Notes: generated by a model from the sequence alone, not told the origin. A stretch of 64,000 nt of DNA from Bacteroidales bacterium UBA6428 (GCA_002437305.1 DJOW01000049.1:30449-94448); one strand, 5' to 3'; shown: positions 33,237 through 42,595, numbered from the stretch's first letter. Program-made: numbers and translations.

Positions 33237-33995
33237 TCAATACTCGACTGAGACAGCGGCCACAAAATAGTCAAGGCAGAAAGCCTGAGGCAAAGATCCG
33301 CTTTTTGAAGAAATGCTGAACTTGATCGCGTCCACGTCATGGCTCTTGGCGCTGTCCATGACCCATGCGGTCCAATCCCTCACAACCTTATGTTCTGCCG
33401 TGGTGTAGTCAACAAGGTAGAACTCCTCAGTGCAGACTTGAATGTCACTTTTGTAGAACTGAGCCGTGACCTTCAGAAAATCACCCTCACCGATCTTTCC
33501 CTCATCCGCAAGTTTCTCGACATACTTCGTGTTATTGATGTAGAATCCATGCACATTGCAGGTAGACTTGGTGAAGTAATCCTGATACTTGAAGACGATG
33601 TCATAAGTGGACATGGACGGGGCGTTGAAAACAGCGTAAGCCTTGTTCGTGAAATTCGTTTTCGGATCCGTCAGGCCGGCGTACTTTCCGGCGGAAGTGA
33701 ACATCATAAGATCCATTGAGTCTTCCGTACCGCCTTTTTTCATAGACACTTTCCAACCACCTCCGACGTAACCGCTGTTCACATCCTCACAATTTGTAAC
33801 CAAAGCGGAATATTCATCCAGCATCACGTACTTGTTGTAATAGAGGCTGTCCACAGTAGGAAATTCTTTCGGATACTCGGCGACATAGCCAAATTGTCCA
33901 GACAAAGAGTAACTCATTGTGGACGGTTTGGTCTCACACGAAATCGCGGCGGCGCAAATGACCGCCAAAACAATTAACTTGATCGAGTTTTTCAT
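33237..33995 (-). CDS. DUF4465-like lipoprotein
   Basis: The 252-residue product has a lipoprotein signal (MKNSIKLIVLAVICAAAISC). The body fits DUF4465, a secreted beta-sandwich-type family of Bacteroidota: GGGWKVSMKKGG early, then DWTAWVMDS and DAIKFSISSKSG followed by FCLDYF at the end. The start is the ATG at 33995 because it gives a compact signal; ATG 34016 is an alternative. It is convergent with rimM with an 18-base gap, and no terminator is visible. Function unknown; members are usually surface or carbohydrate-associated. Confidence 0.8.
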   Translation of the reverse strand: MKNSIKLIVLAVICAAAISCETKPSTMSYSLSGQFGYVAEYPKEFPTVDSLYYNKYVMLDEYSALVTNCEDVNSGYVGGGWKVSMKKGGTEDSMDLMMFTSAGKYAGLTDPKTNFTNKAYAVFNAPSMSTYDIVFKYQDYFTKSTCNVHGFYINNTKYVEKLADEGKIGEGDFLKVTAQFYKSDIQVCTEEFYLVDYTTAEHKVVRDWTAWVMDSAKSHDVDAIKFSISSKSGSLPQAFCLDYFVAAVSVEY

Positions 33996-34024
33996 AAAAA
34001 TGATATTATTTGTCATCAAAATGT

Positions 34025-34032
34025 CAAATTTA
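34025..34032 (-). promoter_or_regulatory. -7 element for the DUF4465 gene, inside the dapF stop
   Basis: Minus-strand TAAATTTG coincides with the end of dapF (stop codon 34032-34030) and lies 29 bases before the DUF4465 ATG. It could allow expression independent of the lysine operon. Confidence 0.35.
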
Positions 34033-34878
34033 CAACATAATTTCAACAGTACCAACAAAATCAGCCGGTCCAGTCAACCAAATGTCACGGACAGCCGAAT
34101 CACCATTCCCCTCTCCCGGAATAAAATCCACCCGAAGCGTGGCAATCGCAGCCTTCACCGCACAGGTGACTCTTCCTTCCGCATCAATCCTTCCTGCAAT
34201 GTTTTGTGAATATGCCGCCACAGCGGAAGCGACTATTCCAGTGCCACAGGCCAAAGTCTCATCCTCGACACCCTTCTCGAATGTACGGACATGCAATACG
34301 ATGCCATCGCCCTCCTGAAGCGGCTCGATGAAGTTCACGTTCGCGCCGGCAGGGGCGAAACGCGGATCAGAGCGAAGGATCCGACCTTCCGTAAGCACAG
34401 GAAAATCCTTGAGGCCACTGACGAATTTGACAACATGACGGGCGCCGGTGTCAAGGAAGCAGAAATGATCATCGGGGAAAAACAGAATTTCAGTCACGTC
34501 ACGCATCCTCAGACGGATGGCTCCTCCTGACTGTTCTCCATCCGTGAGGATCTTGGCCTGATGAAGTCCGTCAGGAGCTTCGAATGTTATCAGGCTCCCA
34601 ACCGGAATAATGCCCAGATCCGCGGCAAAAGCGACTATGCAGCGCCCTCCGTTGCCGCACATCATGCCTCCGCTGCCGTCGGGATTGAAGAAAATCATCC
34701 TGAAGGATCCGGCTACGCTGTTTTCCAAAAGCATCACGCCGTCGGCTCCGAAACCTGTGTGGCGGTCGCAAAGGTGACGGACCTGATCCGAAGACATCGA
34801 GGACAGATGGCCATTCCTGTTGTCGGCCAGCAGGAAATCATTGCCGGCTCCATGGTACTTATAGAATTTTTGAAGCAT
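34030..34878 (-). CDS. dapF: Diaminopimelate epimerase
   Basis: DapF converts LL- to meso-diaminopimelate for lysine and peptidoglycan. The 282-residue product has both catalytic cysteines: MCGNGGRC (Cys80) and LACGTG (in the second half). The N-terminal FYKYHGAGNDFLLAD is typical. It is the last gene of the cluster, 45 bases after dapD. Confidence 0.96.
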   Translation of the reverse strand: MLQKFYKYHGAGNDFLLADNRNGHLSSMSSDQVRHLCDRHTGFGADGVMLLENSVAGSFRMIFFNPDGSGGMMCGNGGRCIVAFAADLGIIPVGSLITFEAPDGLHQAKILTDGEQSGGAIRLRMRDVTEILFFPDDHFCFLDTGARHVVKFVSGLKDFPVLTEGRILRSDPRFAPAGANVNFIEPLQEGDGIVLHVRTFEKGVEDETLACGTGIVASAVAAYSQNIAGRIDAEGRVTCAVKAAIATLRVDFIPGEGNGDSAVRDIWLTGPADFVGTVEIML

Positions 34879-34923
34879 GACTCGTCGCAGTATAGCGCCA
34901 TGGCAGGTTGCACTGGCATATTC

Positions 34924-35685
34924 CTATCTCAAAACTTTCTCCAGTTCGACCGACGCCTTGGTCCTGCCGTCACGGTACTTCACAATCACCGGGGTATAGA
35001 CATGGATTCCCGCCTCCTTTCCTGGCCCGGAGGACATCGGACGGCTGCCCGGCACCACAACGGCTCCGGCAGGCACGACAGTCTGGCCGGAAGAGGAACG
35101 AGTGATGTATTCCCCGACAGTTGAATCATAGACAGGAGTGCTCTTGGTCAGGATGACTCCAGAGGCAAGCACAGCCCCCTCTTCCACCAGTGTACCCTCG
35201 TATATTCCACAATTACCTCCGATAAAGGCATTGTCCTCAATGATGACCGGCATCGCTCCGGCAGGCTCCAGGACTCCTCCGATCTGCGCCGAGGCGGAAA
35301 TGTGGACATTCTTTCCTATCTGTGCGCATGACCCCACAAGTGAATGGGAATCTATCATGGTTCCCTCATCGACATAGGCACCGATGTTGACGTAGGACGG
35401 CGGCATCATTATCACAGACGGGGCGAGATAGGCGCCGCAGCGGACGCTGCTTCCTCCAGGCACGATGCGTACGCGGTCCTCCAAACCGAACCTCCTGAGC
35501 GGAAGAGTGTCCTTGTCGAAGAACGGGAATCCGCCCTCGCTCAGATCCTTAAGTTTCCCGGCCCGGAATCCTTCCAGAATCACCTCCTTGATCCAGGCGT
35601 TCACCTTCCAAGAACCGCCGACCTTCTCGGCGACCCTGATCCCTCCTGTCTCCAACAGGCGGCATACCGTACTGAAATCCTTCAT
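34924..35685 (-). CDS. dapD: Tetrahydrodipicolinate N-succinyltransferase
   Basis: DapD transfers a succinyl group from succinyl-CoA to tetrahydrodipicolinate, the branch-defining step of the succinylase pathway. The 253-residue product shows the left-handed beta-helix with isoleucine-patch hexapeptides (NIGAYVDEGTMIDSHSLVGS, IGKNVHISASAQIGG, AFIGGNCGIYEG). It starts with an ATGA overlap to dapA, hence translational coupling. Many Bacteroidota use the diaminopimelate aminotransferase route instead; the presence of DapD and a DapE-like gene shows the succinylase route here. Confidence 0.94.
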   Translation of the reverse strand: MKDFSTVCRLLETGGIRVAEKVGGSWKVNAWIKEVILEGFRAGKLKDLSEGGFPFFDKDTLPLRRFGLEDRVRIVPGGSSVRCGAYLAPSVIMMPPSYVNIGAYVDEGTMIDSHSLVGSCAQIGKNVHISASAQIGGVLEPAGAMPVIIEDNAFIGGNCGIYEGTLVEEGAVLASGVILTKSTPVYDSTVGEYITRSSSGQTVVPAGAVVVPGSRPMSSGPGKEAGIHVYTPVIVKYRDGRTKASVELEKVLR

Positions 35686-36551
35686 ATCACAAGTCCTTCC
35701 ATGGATTCAATCATCGCCTTGAAAGTCGAAGGGGCCGCTTCCGTCAAAGGAAGCCGCATCTCGCTTGAGCATAATCCAAGGATGCTCAGGCCAGCCTTGA
35801 CAGGGATCGGATTGCTCTCGGCAAAGCAGCTGTGGAAGAGCGGCAAAAGCCTGTTGTTGATCTCTTCGGCCGCAGCGAAATCCTTGGCGTCCAAAGCATT
35901 GACAAGCCTCACCATCAATTCCGGCGCGATGTTGGAAGCCACACTGATCACTCCGTCACCGCCTGAACGCATGATCTGGAGCGTCTGATCGTCATTGCCG
36001 CTCAGGACACTCAGTCTGCACGGCCTTTCAGAAAGAATCCAATTCACCTGCACAAGGTCACCGGAAGCCTCCTTTACAGCCAGCACGTTAGGAATCTCAG
36101 ACAGGCGAAGCATCGTGTCCGCGGTCATGTTCACTCCCGTCCTGCCAGGCACATTGTAGGCGACAATGGCCTTGGATGTGGAAGCGGCGACCGTTTTGAA
36201 ATATTCATAGATCCCCTCCTGAGTCGGCTTATTATAATAAGGCACCACGATGAGGAACGCGTCCGGCCCATAAGGCTCAAGCAGGCGGATGTTGCGGATT
36301 GTCGCCGCAGGAGAGTTTGTCCCCGCTCCGGCGACTACCGGCCTGTCCGGGCAAAGTTCCCTGGTGACGCGTAGGATCTCACATTTCTCATCGTTCTCCA
36401 GACAAGGAGTCTCCGCCGTTGTGCCAAGCGGCACCAAGAAATGGACTCCGGCCTCGACCTGCCGTCGCACCATAGCCTTATAAGCCTCAAAATCGACCTT
36501 ACCTTCCTTGAACGGGGTCACAAGCGCCGTTCCGCAACCTTTTAGTCTCAT
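35682..36551 (-). CDS. dapA: 4-hydroxy-tetrahydrodipicolinate synthase
   Basis: DapA condenses pyruvate with aspartate semialdehyde. The 289-residue TIM-barrel protein has the Schiff-base lysine in VKEASGD (Lys160), the catalytic Tyr132 in AYNVPGRT and the GTTAE motif (residues 43-47). It overlaps dapD by four bases and follows dapB by two bases. The family's feedback site for lysine is not assessable here. Confidence 0.97.
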   Translation of the reverse strand: MRLKGCGTALVTPFKEGKVDFEAYKAMVRRQVEAGVHFLVPLGTTAETPCLENDEKCEILRVTRELCPDRPVVAGAGTNSPAATIRNIRLLEPYGPDAFLIVVPYYNKPTQEGIYEYFKTVAASTSKAIVAYNVPGRTGVNMTADTMLRLSEIPNVLAVKEASGDLVQVNWILSERPCRLSVLSGNDDQTLQIMRSGGDGVISVASNIAPELMVRLVNALDAKDFAAAEEINNRLLPLFHSCFAESNPIPVKAGLSILGLCSSEMRLPLTEAAPSTFKAMIESMEGLVI

Positions 36552-36553
36552 GC

Positions 36554-37231
36554 TCAGTCCTCCTTGAAAAACAATTCCTTGAATTCATGCACTCCTTGTA
36601 GTCCTTCGGTCATCAAAGCCGCCACGACAGCACCCTCAGCGAAACCTTTTCTGGAAAAAGCCTCATGTTCAACCGTCAGACGGTCATTCTCCCCCTCAAA
36701 GCCCACAGTGTGGATTCCAGCAAGCTCGCCCACACGGACCGAGGCGATGTCCGGATTCGCCGACATGTTCTCGTCAATCACGGCAGCCAATGATTTGGCC
36801 GTGCCGCTCGGAGCGTCCAACTTGTGGACATGGTGCTTCTCGACAATGTAAGGGGAATAGCCTCCGGCGCGTCCGAAATACTTCGCGATCAACCCCACAG
36901 CAGCCGAAAGCACATTGACTCCAACCGAGTAGTTTGATGAATATACCATCGGCGTTCCCTGCCGCTCAAAGCTGTCGACAACCGCGTCCCTGATGTCATC
37001 CCACCCGGTCGTGCCTACCACCGCCGCCTTGAAATTCTCCGCTATGAAGCTGTAATTGGCCCGGAAAGCGTCCGGTGTCGAGAAGTCAATGCAGACGCTT
37101 TCATTCGCCGATTTTCTGTCAAACGAAGCGATGTCATCGCTTGTTCCGACACATTCTATTCCCCGGTCCTTCAGAACCGCCTCCACATCATGTCCCATGC
37201 GGCCGTAGCCGCTGATCACCACTTTTATCAT
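36554..37231 (-). CDS. dapB: 4-hydroxy-tetrahydrodipicolinate reductase
   Basis: DapB reduces the DapA product with NAD(P)H. The 225-residue product has an N-terminal GYGRMG nucleotide-binding motif and the catalytic EKHHVHKLDAPSGTA (shortened family form). Length is below the 270 residues of E. coli DapB and typical of Bacteroidota. It overlaps lysC by four bases (ATGA) and dapA follows two bases later. Confidence 0.96.
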   Translation of the reverse strand: MIKVVISGYGRMGHDVEAVLKDRGIECVGTSDDIASFDRKSANESVCIDFSTPDAFRANYSFIAENFKAAVVGTTGWDDIRDAVVDSFERQGTPMVYSSNYSVGVNVLSAAVGLIAKYFGRAGGYSPYIVEKHHVHKLDAPSGTAKSLAAVIDENMSANPDIASVRVGELAGIHTVGFEGENDRLTVEHEAFSRKGFAEGAVVAALMTEGLQGVHEFKELFFKED

Positions 37232-38583
37232 ATTGCTTTGAAAATATAACCATGCAGTTCATCCAGAGTGTCCTTGAGCCTGTCACTGTCAACCACAAAG
37301 CTCTCGCTCAGCATGTTGCCTCCGACATCGGCCAAGTAAACCCTGCCGGCGGCGCCGATGACATTGTCACCGATGCCTCCGAAACCCTCTATGTTCCGTC
37401 CTATGACCGAGATAAAAGCCTTGTCCCTGAAGACGGTCACATCCGCCCAGCCTCCAATCTCACTCAGCGCATCCTCCAAGGCGCCAGTCTCCTCAGGAAA
37501 AACCAGGCTCACCTCTGATTCGGTGGATTTAGCCAAAACCACAGGCACATGTCTTGCGTAGAGAGCAGAGAATGTCTTTCCAATCATCCGGGTGACACCT
37601 TCCATCTTTCCGGAGACCACCTTGACAAAGACTATCTTGTCCCTGACCGCTATTGATTTCGGTCCGTCCGGAGCATCGTCATCCCGCACGACAAGTGATC
37701 CGCCGCACTCCGGATTACCTGAATTGAGGACAAGAATCGGAATATTCCTCCTTCGGGCAGGTTCTATTGTGAGCGGATGCAGCACCCTTGCGCCCATCGC
37801 GGCCATCTCGGCGGCCTCCTCGTAAGAGATCACGTCAATTTTCTCCGTGTCTGCGACCATCCTCGGATCAGCCGTCCGTATTCCGTCCACATCTGTCCAG
37901 ATCTCGATCCGCCGCGCACCAAGCGCCATACCGAAAATCGCCGCGGAGTAGTCGGATCCCTCGAAACCGAGCACCGAGGCCGCGCCGGAATCCGTGGAAG
38001 CGATGAAGCCTTGGGTAAGGACCAGATCCACCCCCTTTGAAGCGCTCCCTACAATTCGTCGTACATTGGCCTCGGTAACCTCCAGGTCAGGACGTGCGCC
38101 AAGGTAGTTGTCATCGGTCACGACCATTCTTCTGGCATCGATCCACCGGCAGGATATTCCATTGGCATTGAAAGCGTACCCTATTATTGTCGATGAGAGC
38201 AACTCTCCGGTTGAGATTATCCTCGCCTTGCTCCTTGGCGACAGCTCACCTATCAGGCAGACTCCGATGACAAAAGTCTCCAGTCCTTTGATCAGGTCCT
38301 CAACGTCCGCCAGCGCGTTCCCAAGCAGTTTCGGACTGTCCGCAAGAAGCCTTTCGGCAAGCCCGGAATGTCTTCCGCGTAGCTGCGAGAGGAGTTCCCT
38401 CACATTCTCCTCATGCTGACATTCCGCCTCGTCCGCCATCGAACATAGCAGCCTTGTGACCTTTGACAAAGCCGAGACAACGACAAGCGGCTTCTCGTTC
38501 AGCCGGCTGCCGACAATCGAGATTACCCTTCCTATGGCCTCCTCATTCTGGACGGACGTACCGCCGAATTTCATTACGATCAT
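37228..38583 (-). CDS. lysC: Aspartate kinase, monofunctional
   Basis: LysC phosphorylates aspartate, the entry to lysine, threonine and methionine. The 451-residue product begins MIVMKFGGTS, with the kinase signature KFGGTS (residues 5-10), RIISTGELLSS and a substrate block GFEGSDYSA, and ends with two ACT-type regulatory modules (about 300-450). There is no homoserine dehydrogenase domain, so it is a separate kinase likely dedicated to the dap operon. The start is ATG 38583 or ATG 38574. It sits 13 bases downstream of dapE. Confidence 0.95.
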   Translation of the reverse strand: MIVMKFGGTSVQNEEAIGRVISIVGSRLNEKPLVVVSALSKVTRLLCSMADEAECQHEENVRELLSQLRGRHSGLAERLLADSPKLLGNALADVEDLIKGLETFVIGVCLIGELSPRSKARIISTGELLSSTIIGYAFNANGISCRWIDARRMVVTDDNYLGARPDLEVTEANVRRIVGSASKGVDLVLTQGFIASTDSGAASVLGFEGSDYSAAIFGMALGARRIEIWTDVDGIRTADPRMVADTEKIDVISYEEAAEMAAMGARVLHPLTIEPARRRNIPILVLNSGNPECGGSLVVRDDDAPDGPKSIAVRDKIVFVKVVSGKMEGVTRMIGKTFSALYARHVPVVLAKSTESEVSLVFPEETGALEDALSEIGGWADVTVFRDKAFISVIGRNIEGFGGIGDNVIGAAGRVYLADVGGNMLSESFVVDSDRLKDTLDELHGYIFKAI

Positions 38584-38596
38584 TGCTGCCTGTTGT

Positions 38597-39655
38597 TTAG
38601 TCTAGTCCATTAATTTTCTTGAATATCTCAACATACTGTCCGACTGCCTTCTCCAGCTCCGAGCAGAGGACATATTCCTTGTCTGTGTGCGCGGTAAGGA
38701 TCGACCCGGGGCCGCAGATCGCCTTAACCGGAAACCTTGCAAGCCTCGGAGCATCGCTGCCGAACGAAACCGTCTTTGCCTCAATCCCTTCAACACTGTG
38801 GAAATAATGCAGGGGCGCGTCTCCTCCATAGGCGGTCACTGATGAGCCGTGAGGGCATATCCCCGAAAGAATGTCCTCGACCAGACCGTCCGAAGCGAAA
38901 GTCGTCCGGAAGTAAAGTCTGAAACGGATTTCAGGGCTCAGAATGTTCTGAGGGTTGTCGCTCACGAGTCCGCCGATGTTCCAGGTTGTGTCACCCAGAA
39001 CAGGGTCCTCAGGAAACTTGGTGATCCTCAACGCCTCTACGAAATTCACAAACCTATCGACCGCGCTCCTCCCGCATTCAGGATAACCGGAATGGCACGC
39101 TTTGCCGGGAATCGAAATCCCGAAAGACTTCGTCCCCTTGCCCGCCGAAACCAGACAGTTGTCAGTCGGTTCTCCCACCAAGACAAATGCGCCCCCGGGA
39201 CAGTCACGCGAATAGGCCTTCGCTCCGAAAGATCCCGTCTCCTCACCGGCAAGCAGCAGCAGCCCAAAATCACGGAATCCCCCCTCATGCAGCCGGCGGC
39301 AGGCGGAGTACATGGTGAATATCTGTCCCTTGGCGTCACAACTGCCACGCCCGCTCACGATAACGTCATCTTTTGCCGCAGTCTTCCCGTCCGGCAGGAT
39401 GGATCCTCCGCTGATTCGCGAGACCTTCGGCGGGATGTAAGGCGGGACCGTGTCAAGATGGGTGCAGAAAACGAAAGACGGACGACCTGTACCGGACCAG
39501 TCTAAAAGCATGTTGACCGTCCCGTCCCCGACCTCATGGCGGCGTACTGAACAACCGCCTGACGGCAGCCGTTCCCCAAGGAACTCCGCCAAAGCTCTCT
39601 CTGTCCCCGACAACGAGGGAATCCTAAGCATTTCCAAGAAAAGACCAAGGTCCAT
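38597..39655 (-). CDS. dapE: M20 family metallopeptidase, probable succinyl-diaminopimelate desuccinylase
   Basis: The 352-residue product carries the M20 zinc-site motifs: FCTHLDTVPP (His-x-Asp), GRGSCDAKGQ (bridging Asp) and LLAGEETGS (the catalytic Glu followed by a zinc Glu), then VGEPTD. M20 enzymes include DapE and the ArgE/acetylornithine deacetylases; similarity alone does not separate them. Its position at the head of the operon with lysC, dapB, dapA, dapD and dapF argues for DapE. A promoter lies about 20 bases upstream, leaving no room for a lysine riboswitch. Confidence 0.85.
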   Translation of the reverse strand: MDLGLFLEMLRIPSLSGTERALAEFLGERLPSGGCSVRRHEVGDGTVNMLLDWSGTGRPSFVFCTHLDTVPPYIPPKVSRISGGSILPDGKTAAKDDVIVSGRGSCDAKGQIFTMYSACRRLHEGGFRDFGLLLLAGEETGSFGAKAYSRDCPGGAFVLVGEPTDNCLVSAGKGTKSFGISIPGKACHSGYPECGRSAVDRFVNFVEALRITKFPEDPVLGDTTWNIGGLVSDNPQNILSPEIRFRLYFRTTFASDGLVEDILSGICPHGSSVTAYGGDAPLHYFHSVEGIEAKTVSFGSDAPRLARFPVKAICGPGSILTAHTDKEYVLCSELEKAVGQYVEIFKKINGLD

Positions 39656-39672
39656 ACACTACACCGTTTTGC

Positions 39673-39703
39673 CAAATATAGCAATAAATCCGTGTTTCAT
39701 CAA
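39673..39703 (-). promoter_or_regulatory. Promoter of the lysine operon
   Basis: Minus-strand TTG (39703-39701), 20 bases, then TATATTTG (39680-39673). The leader is about 15 bases, so a lysine riboswitch is ruled out at this location. Confidence 0.6.
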
Positions 39704-39724
39704 GACGGAGCGGACAAAGCTTTC

Positions 39725-41083
39725 TTACCGACGATCCGGAAGATCGATTTTCAGATGTGGGTTCCGATGGGAGTAGACAGAAAGCGACAAAGCCAGAGAC
39801 AGAGCGATCACGCAGACAGCGACGAACATCACCTCCACTCTGACAGCACCGGAACCACTCGCTCCCGCCCCGGAATCTGTGCCGGCAAGAATCCTGCCCG
39901 CCAGCATTTTAAATGACATAAGTCCAAGATTCTGAACCCAGTAGATTAATGAATAGGCTGTGCCCAGCACCTTGTCCGGGACTATTTTGGGCACAGACGG
40001 CCACATTGCGGCAGGAACCAGGGAGTAGCCGAATCCAAGGAATATCATGCTTAGATAGCCATAGAAAGGTACACCGGACGGGGCGAATGCCAGCATCAGG
40101 TGCGCGGCCAGGGCCAGCACGGCGCCGGCCAGCATCCAGCGAGTGCCATGACCGACCTTGTCCACCAGGATTCCGAAAATCGGAGCGAAGACCACTGTCG
40201 CGAACGGAAGCATGGACACCATCCAGCTGGCGGCTTCCACCGGAACGTCAAAGCGTGGAATCAGAATCGCGGAGGCGAATTTCTTGAATGAGATTATGCT
40301 GCTGTAGAAGAACACACACAGCAAAGCGATTGATATGAACTGCCTGTTCTTCAAAAGTTTCCAGACATCAGAGAAACGGAACACATCCTCTTCTGACGTC
40401 TTCGCCGCGTCCTTAAATCCAGCATGTCTGTCGAATCTGGCGTCCATTGCCACAAACACCGCCCACAGAACCATCCCGGCAAGCATCAGCCCCAGTCCGA
40501 GGAATGCCGGACGGGCCGTCTCGATCAATGAATATGTCTGCCCGGCGGCCTTCTCGGCGACCAGTCTCGGAGACGCCACCAGGGCGAATGCGGTTCCCAA
40601 TCTGGCGATCGCTAGCTGTAGTCCCATGGCGAAAGCCATATTCCCGCCCTTGAACCACTTGGCTATCGACCGGGTCACAGCCACGCCGGCGATCTCGCTG
40701 CCAAGGCCGAAGAACATGCATCCGGCATAAGCCATTGTCAAGGAGACCTTGGGCTGGAGCCCGGAGGTCAGCGCATAAGTCACAAGCGCGGCCCCTCCGG
40801 TCATCATGGTGACAAAAATGGACCCGGTGATCCGCACCCCCCATTTGTCCAGAAGCATTCCGCATATCACCAGACCGCCGAACACACAGAGGACAGAGTA
40901 ACCGCTGGCATAAAGTCCATAGTCTGCGGAATTCCAGCCCAACTCCAGCGCCGACGGATTCTCGAACAGATGGGACAGCGTGGAAAACATGTCATCAAAG
41001 TAGTACGATGCGAACATCGGAACCACAAGACACGCCAACGCTATCCAGCGGGAATATTTTCTTATTGAACCGGACACTGCCAT
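39725..41083 (-). CDS. MFS transporter, MFSD1-like (copy 1)
   Basis: The 452-residue membrane protein has twelve hydrophobic segments. It resembles the MFSD1 group of the major facilitator superfamily: FFGLGSEIAGVAVT, then SIAKWFKGGNMAFAMGLQLAIARLG, where eukaryotic MFSD1 has a very similar WFKGKE..LVFGLQLSMARIGS block. The second signature is SLVPAAMWPSVPKIV. It is eight bases downstream of a paralogue. Animal MFSD1 is a lysosomal dipeptide transporter. The substrate here is unknown, but the same substrate class would fit a peptide-degrading bacterium. There is no promoter between the two copies. Confidence 0.82.
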   Translation of the reverse strand: MAVSGSIRKYSRWIALACLVVPMFASYYFDDMFSTLSHLFENPSALELGWNSADYGLYASGYSVLCVFGGLVICGMLLDKWGVRITGSIFVTMMTGGAALVTYALTSGLQPKVSLTMAYAGCMFFGLGSEIAGVAVTRSIAKWFKGGNMAFAMGLQLAIARLGTAFALVASPRLVAEKAAGQTYSLIETARPAFLGLGLMLAGMVLWAVFVAMDARFDRHAGFKDAAKTSEEDVFRFSDVWKLLKNRQFISIALLCVFFYSSIISFKKFASAILIPRFDVPVEAASWMVSMLPFATVVFAPIFGILVDKVGHGTRWMLAGAVLALAAHLMLAFAPSGVPFYGYLSMIFLGFGYSLVPAAMWPSVPKIVPDKVLGTAYSLIYWVQNLGLMSFKMLAGRILAGTDSGAGASGSGAVRVEVMFVAVCVIALSLALSLSVYSHRNPHLKIDLPDRR

Positions 41084-41091
41084 TCAGTCAT

Positions 41092-42516
41092 TTACTTCTC
41101 GATGTTCGGAAGCTCAAGGCCAAGGTGGCGCTTGCTGTCGAGCACCTTGAGGTAAATGGCTATCAGAAGCGCCAGCACACCGAATCCCGCGAAGATGATA
41201 AGCGGAACCGTGTAGTTGTAAGGGATGAACTCAGCCCCGGCGGCCTTGGCGGCGATCACGGCAGGATTATCGGCGTTGACGCTTGTCAGAACGCTTCCGA
41301 TAAGTTTAGGAACAAAGCAAAGACCGATGTTCTGGACCCAAAAGATAAGGCAATAGGCGGAGCCGAGAATTTTCTCGTCGATGATCTTCGGGACCGATGG
41401 CCACAACGCGGCGGGAACGAGCGCGAAACTGATTCCAAGCACCACGATTGTAGCAAGGGCGATGAACTTGCTGTGGGTCGCAGGCAGCACGAAAGCGAAG
41501 ACAAGATGGCAGACAATCAGAAGCAATGCGCCCCAGATCAGCATAGTGGCGCCCTTTCCTTTCGTGTCGAGGATCCTTCCGAGGAACGGAGTGATGAACG
41601 CGGCTCCGATCGGGAACCACCTGAATATGTCAGAGGCGGTCCTTGCCGAGATTCCATCCAGATTGCACTGGAGCATATTCGCGCCATACCTTTGGAACGG
41701 GAAGATCGCCGAATAATAGAGAACGCACAGAAGAGCCACCACCCAGAAACTCTGGGACGAGAATATCTTGCCGAGGTCGCTGACCTTGAACTCATCCTCA
41801 GAGGATGGCTCATCAGACTTGATTCCGGCCTCAACGAGCTGCCCGTCGAACTTCTTGTCCATGACACTGAACACAAGGAAGTTGATCAGACCGATGAGAA
41901 GCAGGACAGTGCAGAATCCGACAGGCCCCTGCACGCCGCCGAGCTTGGAGGCGAGGACAGGGCTGATGGAGAACACGCAGAAGACACCCACGCGGGCTAT
42001 CGCCATCTCAATGCCCATAGCCATCGCCATTTCCTTCCCCTTGAACCATTTGGCGATCGCCTTGGAGACGGTGGTGCCGGCCATCTCACAGCCGCACCCG
42101 AAGATCATGAATCCAAGCGCCGCCATCTTGGCGCTGCCCGGCATGGACACCCACCATGTTCCAAGCCACTCGCAGAAAGCCGTGGTCTGAAACCAGTCAG
42201 TGATGCCTACATATTTTATAGATGCACCGATGAACATCATCGAGGCAGAAAGGACACCGGTGAACCGGACCCCCATCTTGTCCAGAATTATTCCGGCAAG
42301 GATCAGGAAACCGCAGACATTAAGGATGTACTCGGCGCTGGCGTAGGTTCCGAACACATCGGGGCTCCAGCCTCTCTGCTGCTCGACAAGAGACTGCAAG
42401 GGGGACATGACATCGACGAACATGTAGCCGAAGAACATCATCAGCGCGATGAGAATGAGGGCGGTCCACCTTGCCGCAGGCGAGTCATTCATCAGTTTTT
42501 GGATCTTTTCAGACAT
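41092..42516 (-). CDS. MFS transporter, MFSD1-like (copy 2)
   Basis: The 474-residue product has the same topology and motifs as its downstream neighbour: FGCGCEMAGTTVSKAIAKWFKGKEMAMAMGIEMAIARVG, given here in part, and SFALVPAALWPSVPKII. The two proteins differ enough to have diverged after an old duplication. It is the first gene of the pair, and a minus-strand promoter lies 49 bases upstream. The neighbour dxs is divergent. Substrate unknown; dipeptide or amino-acid derivative transport is an inference from family membership. Confidence 0.82.
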   Translation of the reverse strand: MSEKIQKLMNDSPAARWTALILIALMMFFGYMFVDVMSPLQSLVEQQRGWSPDVFGTYASAEYILNVCGFLILAGIILDKMGVRFTGVLSASMMFIGASIKYVGITDWFQTTAFCEWLGTWWVSMPGSAKMAALGFMIFGCGCEMAGTTVSKAIAKWFKGKEMAMAMGIEMAIARVGVFCVFSISPVLASKLGGVQGPVGFCTVLLLIGLINFLVFSVMDKKFDGQLVEAGIKSDEPSSEDEFKVSDLGKIFSSQSFWVVALLCVLYYSAIFPFQRYGANMLQCNLDGISARTASDIFRWFPIGAAFITPFLGRILDTKGKGATMLIWGALLLIVCHLVFAFVLPATHSKFIALATIVVLGISFALVPAALWPSVPKIIDEKILGSAYCLIFWVQNIGLCFVPKLIGSVLTSVNADNPAVIAAKAAGAEFIPYNYTVPLIIFAGFGVLALLIAIYLKVLDSKRHLGLELPNIEK

Positions 42517-42564
42517 TTCAGTAAGGTATATTCGTTGAGACTGTAAAAATATTCAATCAACTTG

Positions 42565-42572
42565 CGAATATA
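42565..42572 (-). promoter_or_regulatory. -7-like element for the MFS pair
   Basis: Minus-strand TATATTCG, one change from TAnnTTTG, 49 bases before the ATG at 42516. Divergent from the dxs site. Confidence 0.35.
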
Positions 42573-42595
42573 AGAAAAATGTCGGAATAAAGTCG

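Noticed and set aside
39656..39724. Lysine riboswitch before the dap operon
   Set aside because: The predicted leader is about 15 bases; no L-box structure could fit.
41008..42546. 512-codon open frame on the plus strand opposite the second MFS gene
   Set aside because: Its translation is rich in His, Asp, Glu and Arg without domains, as expected from the complement of a membrane protein gene with biased codons.
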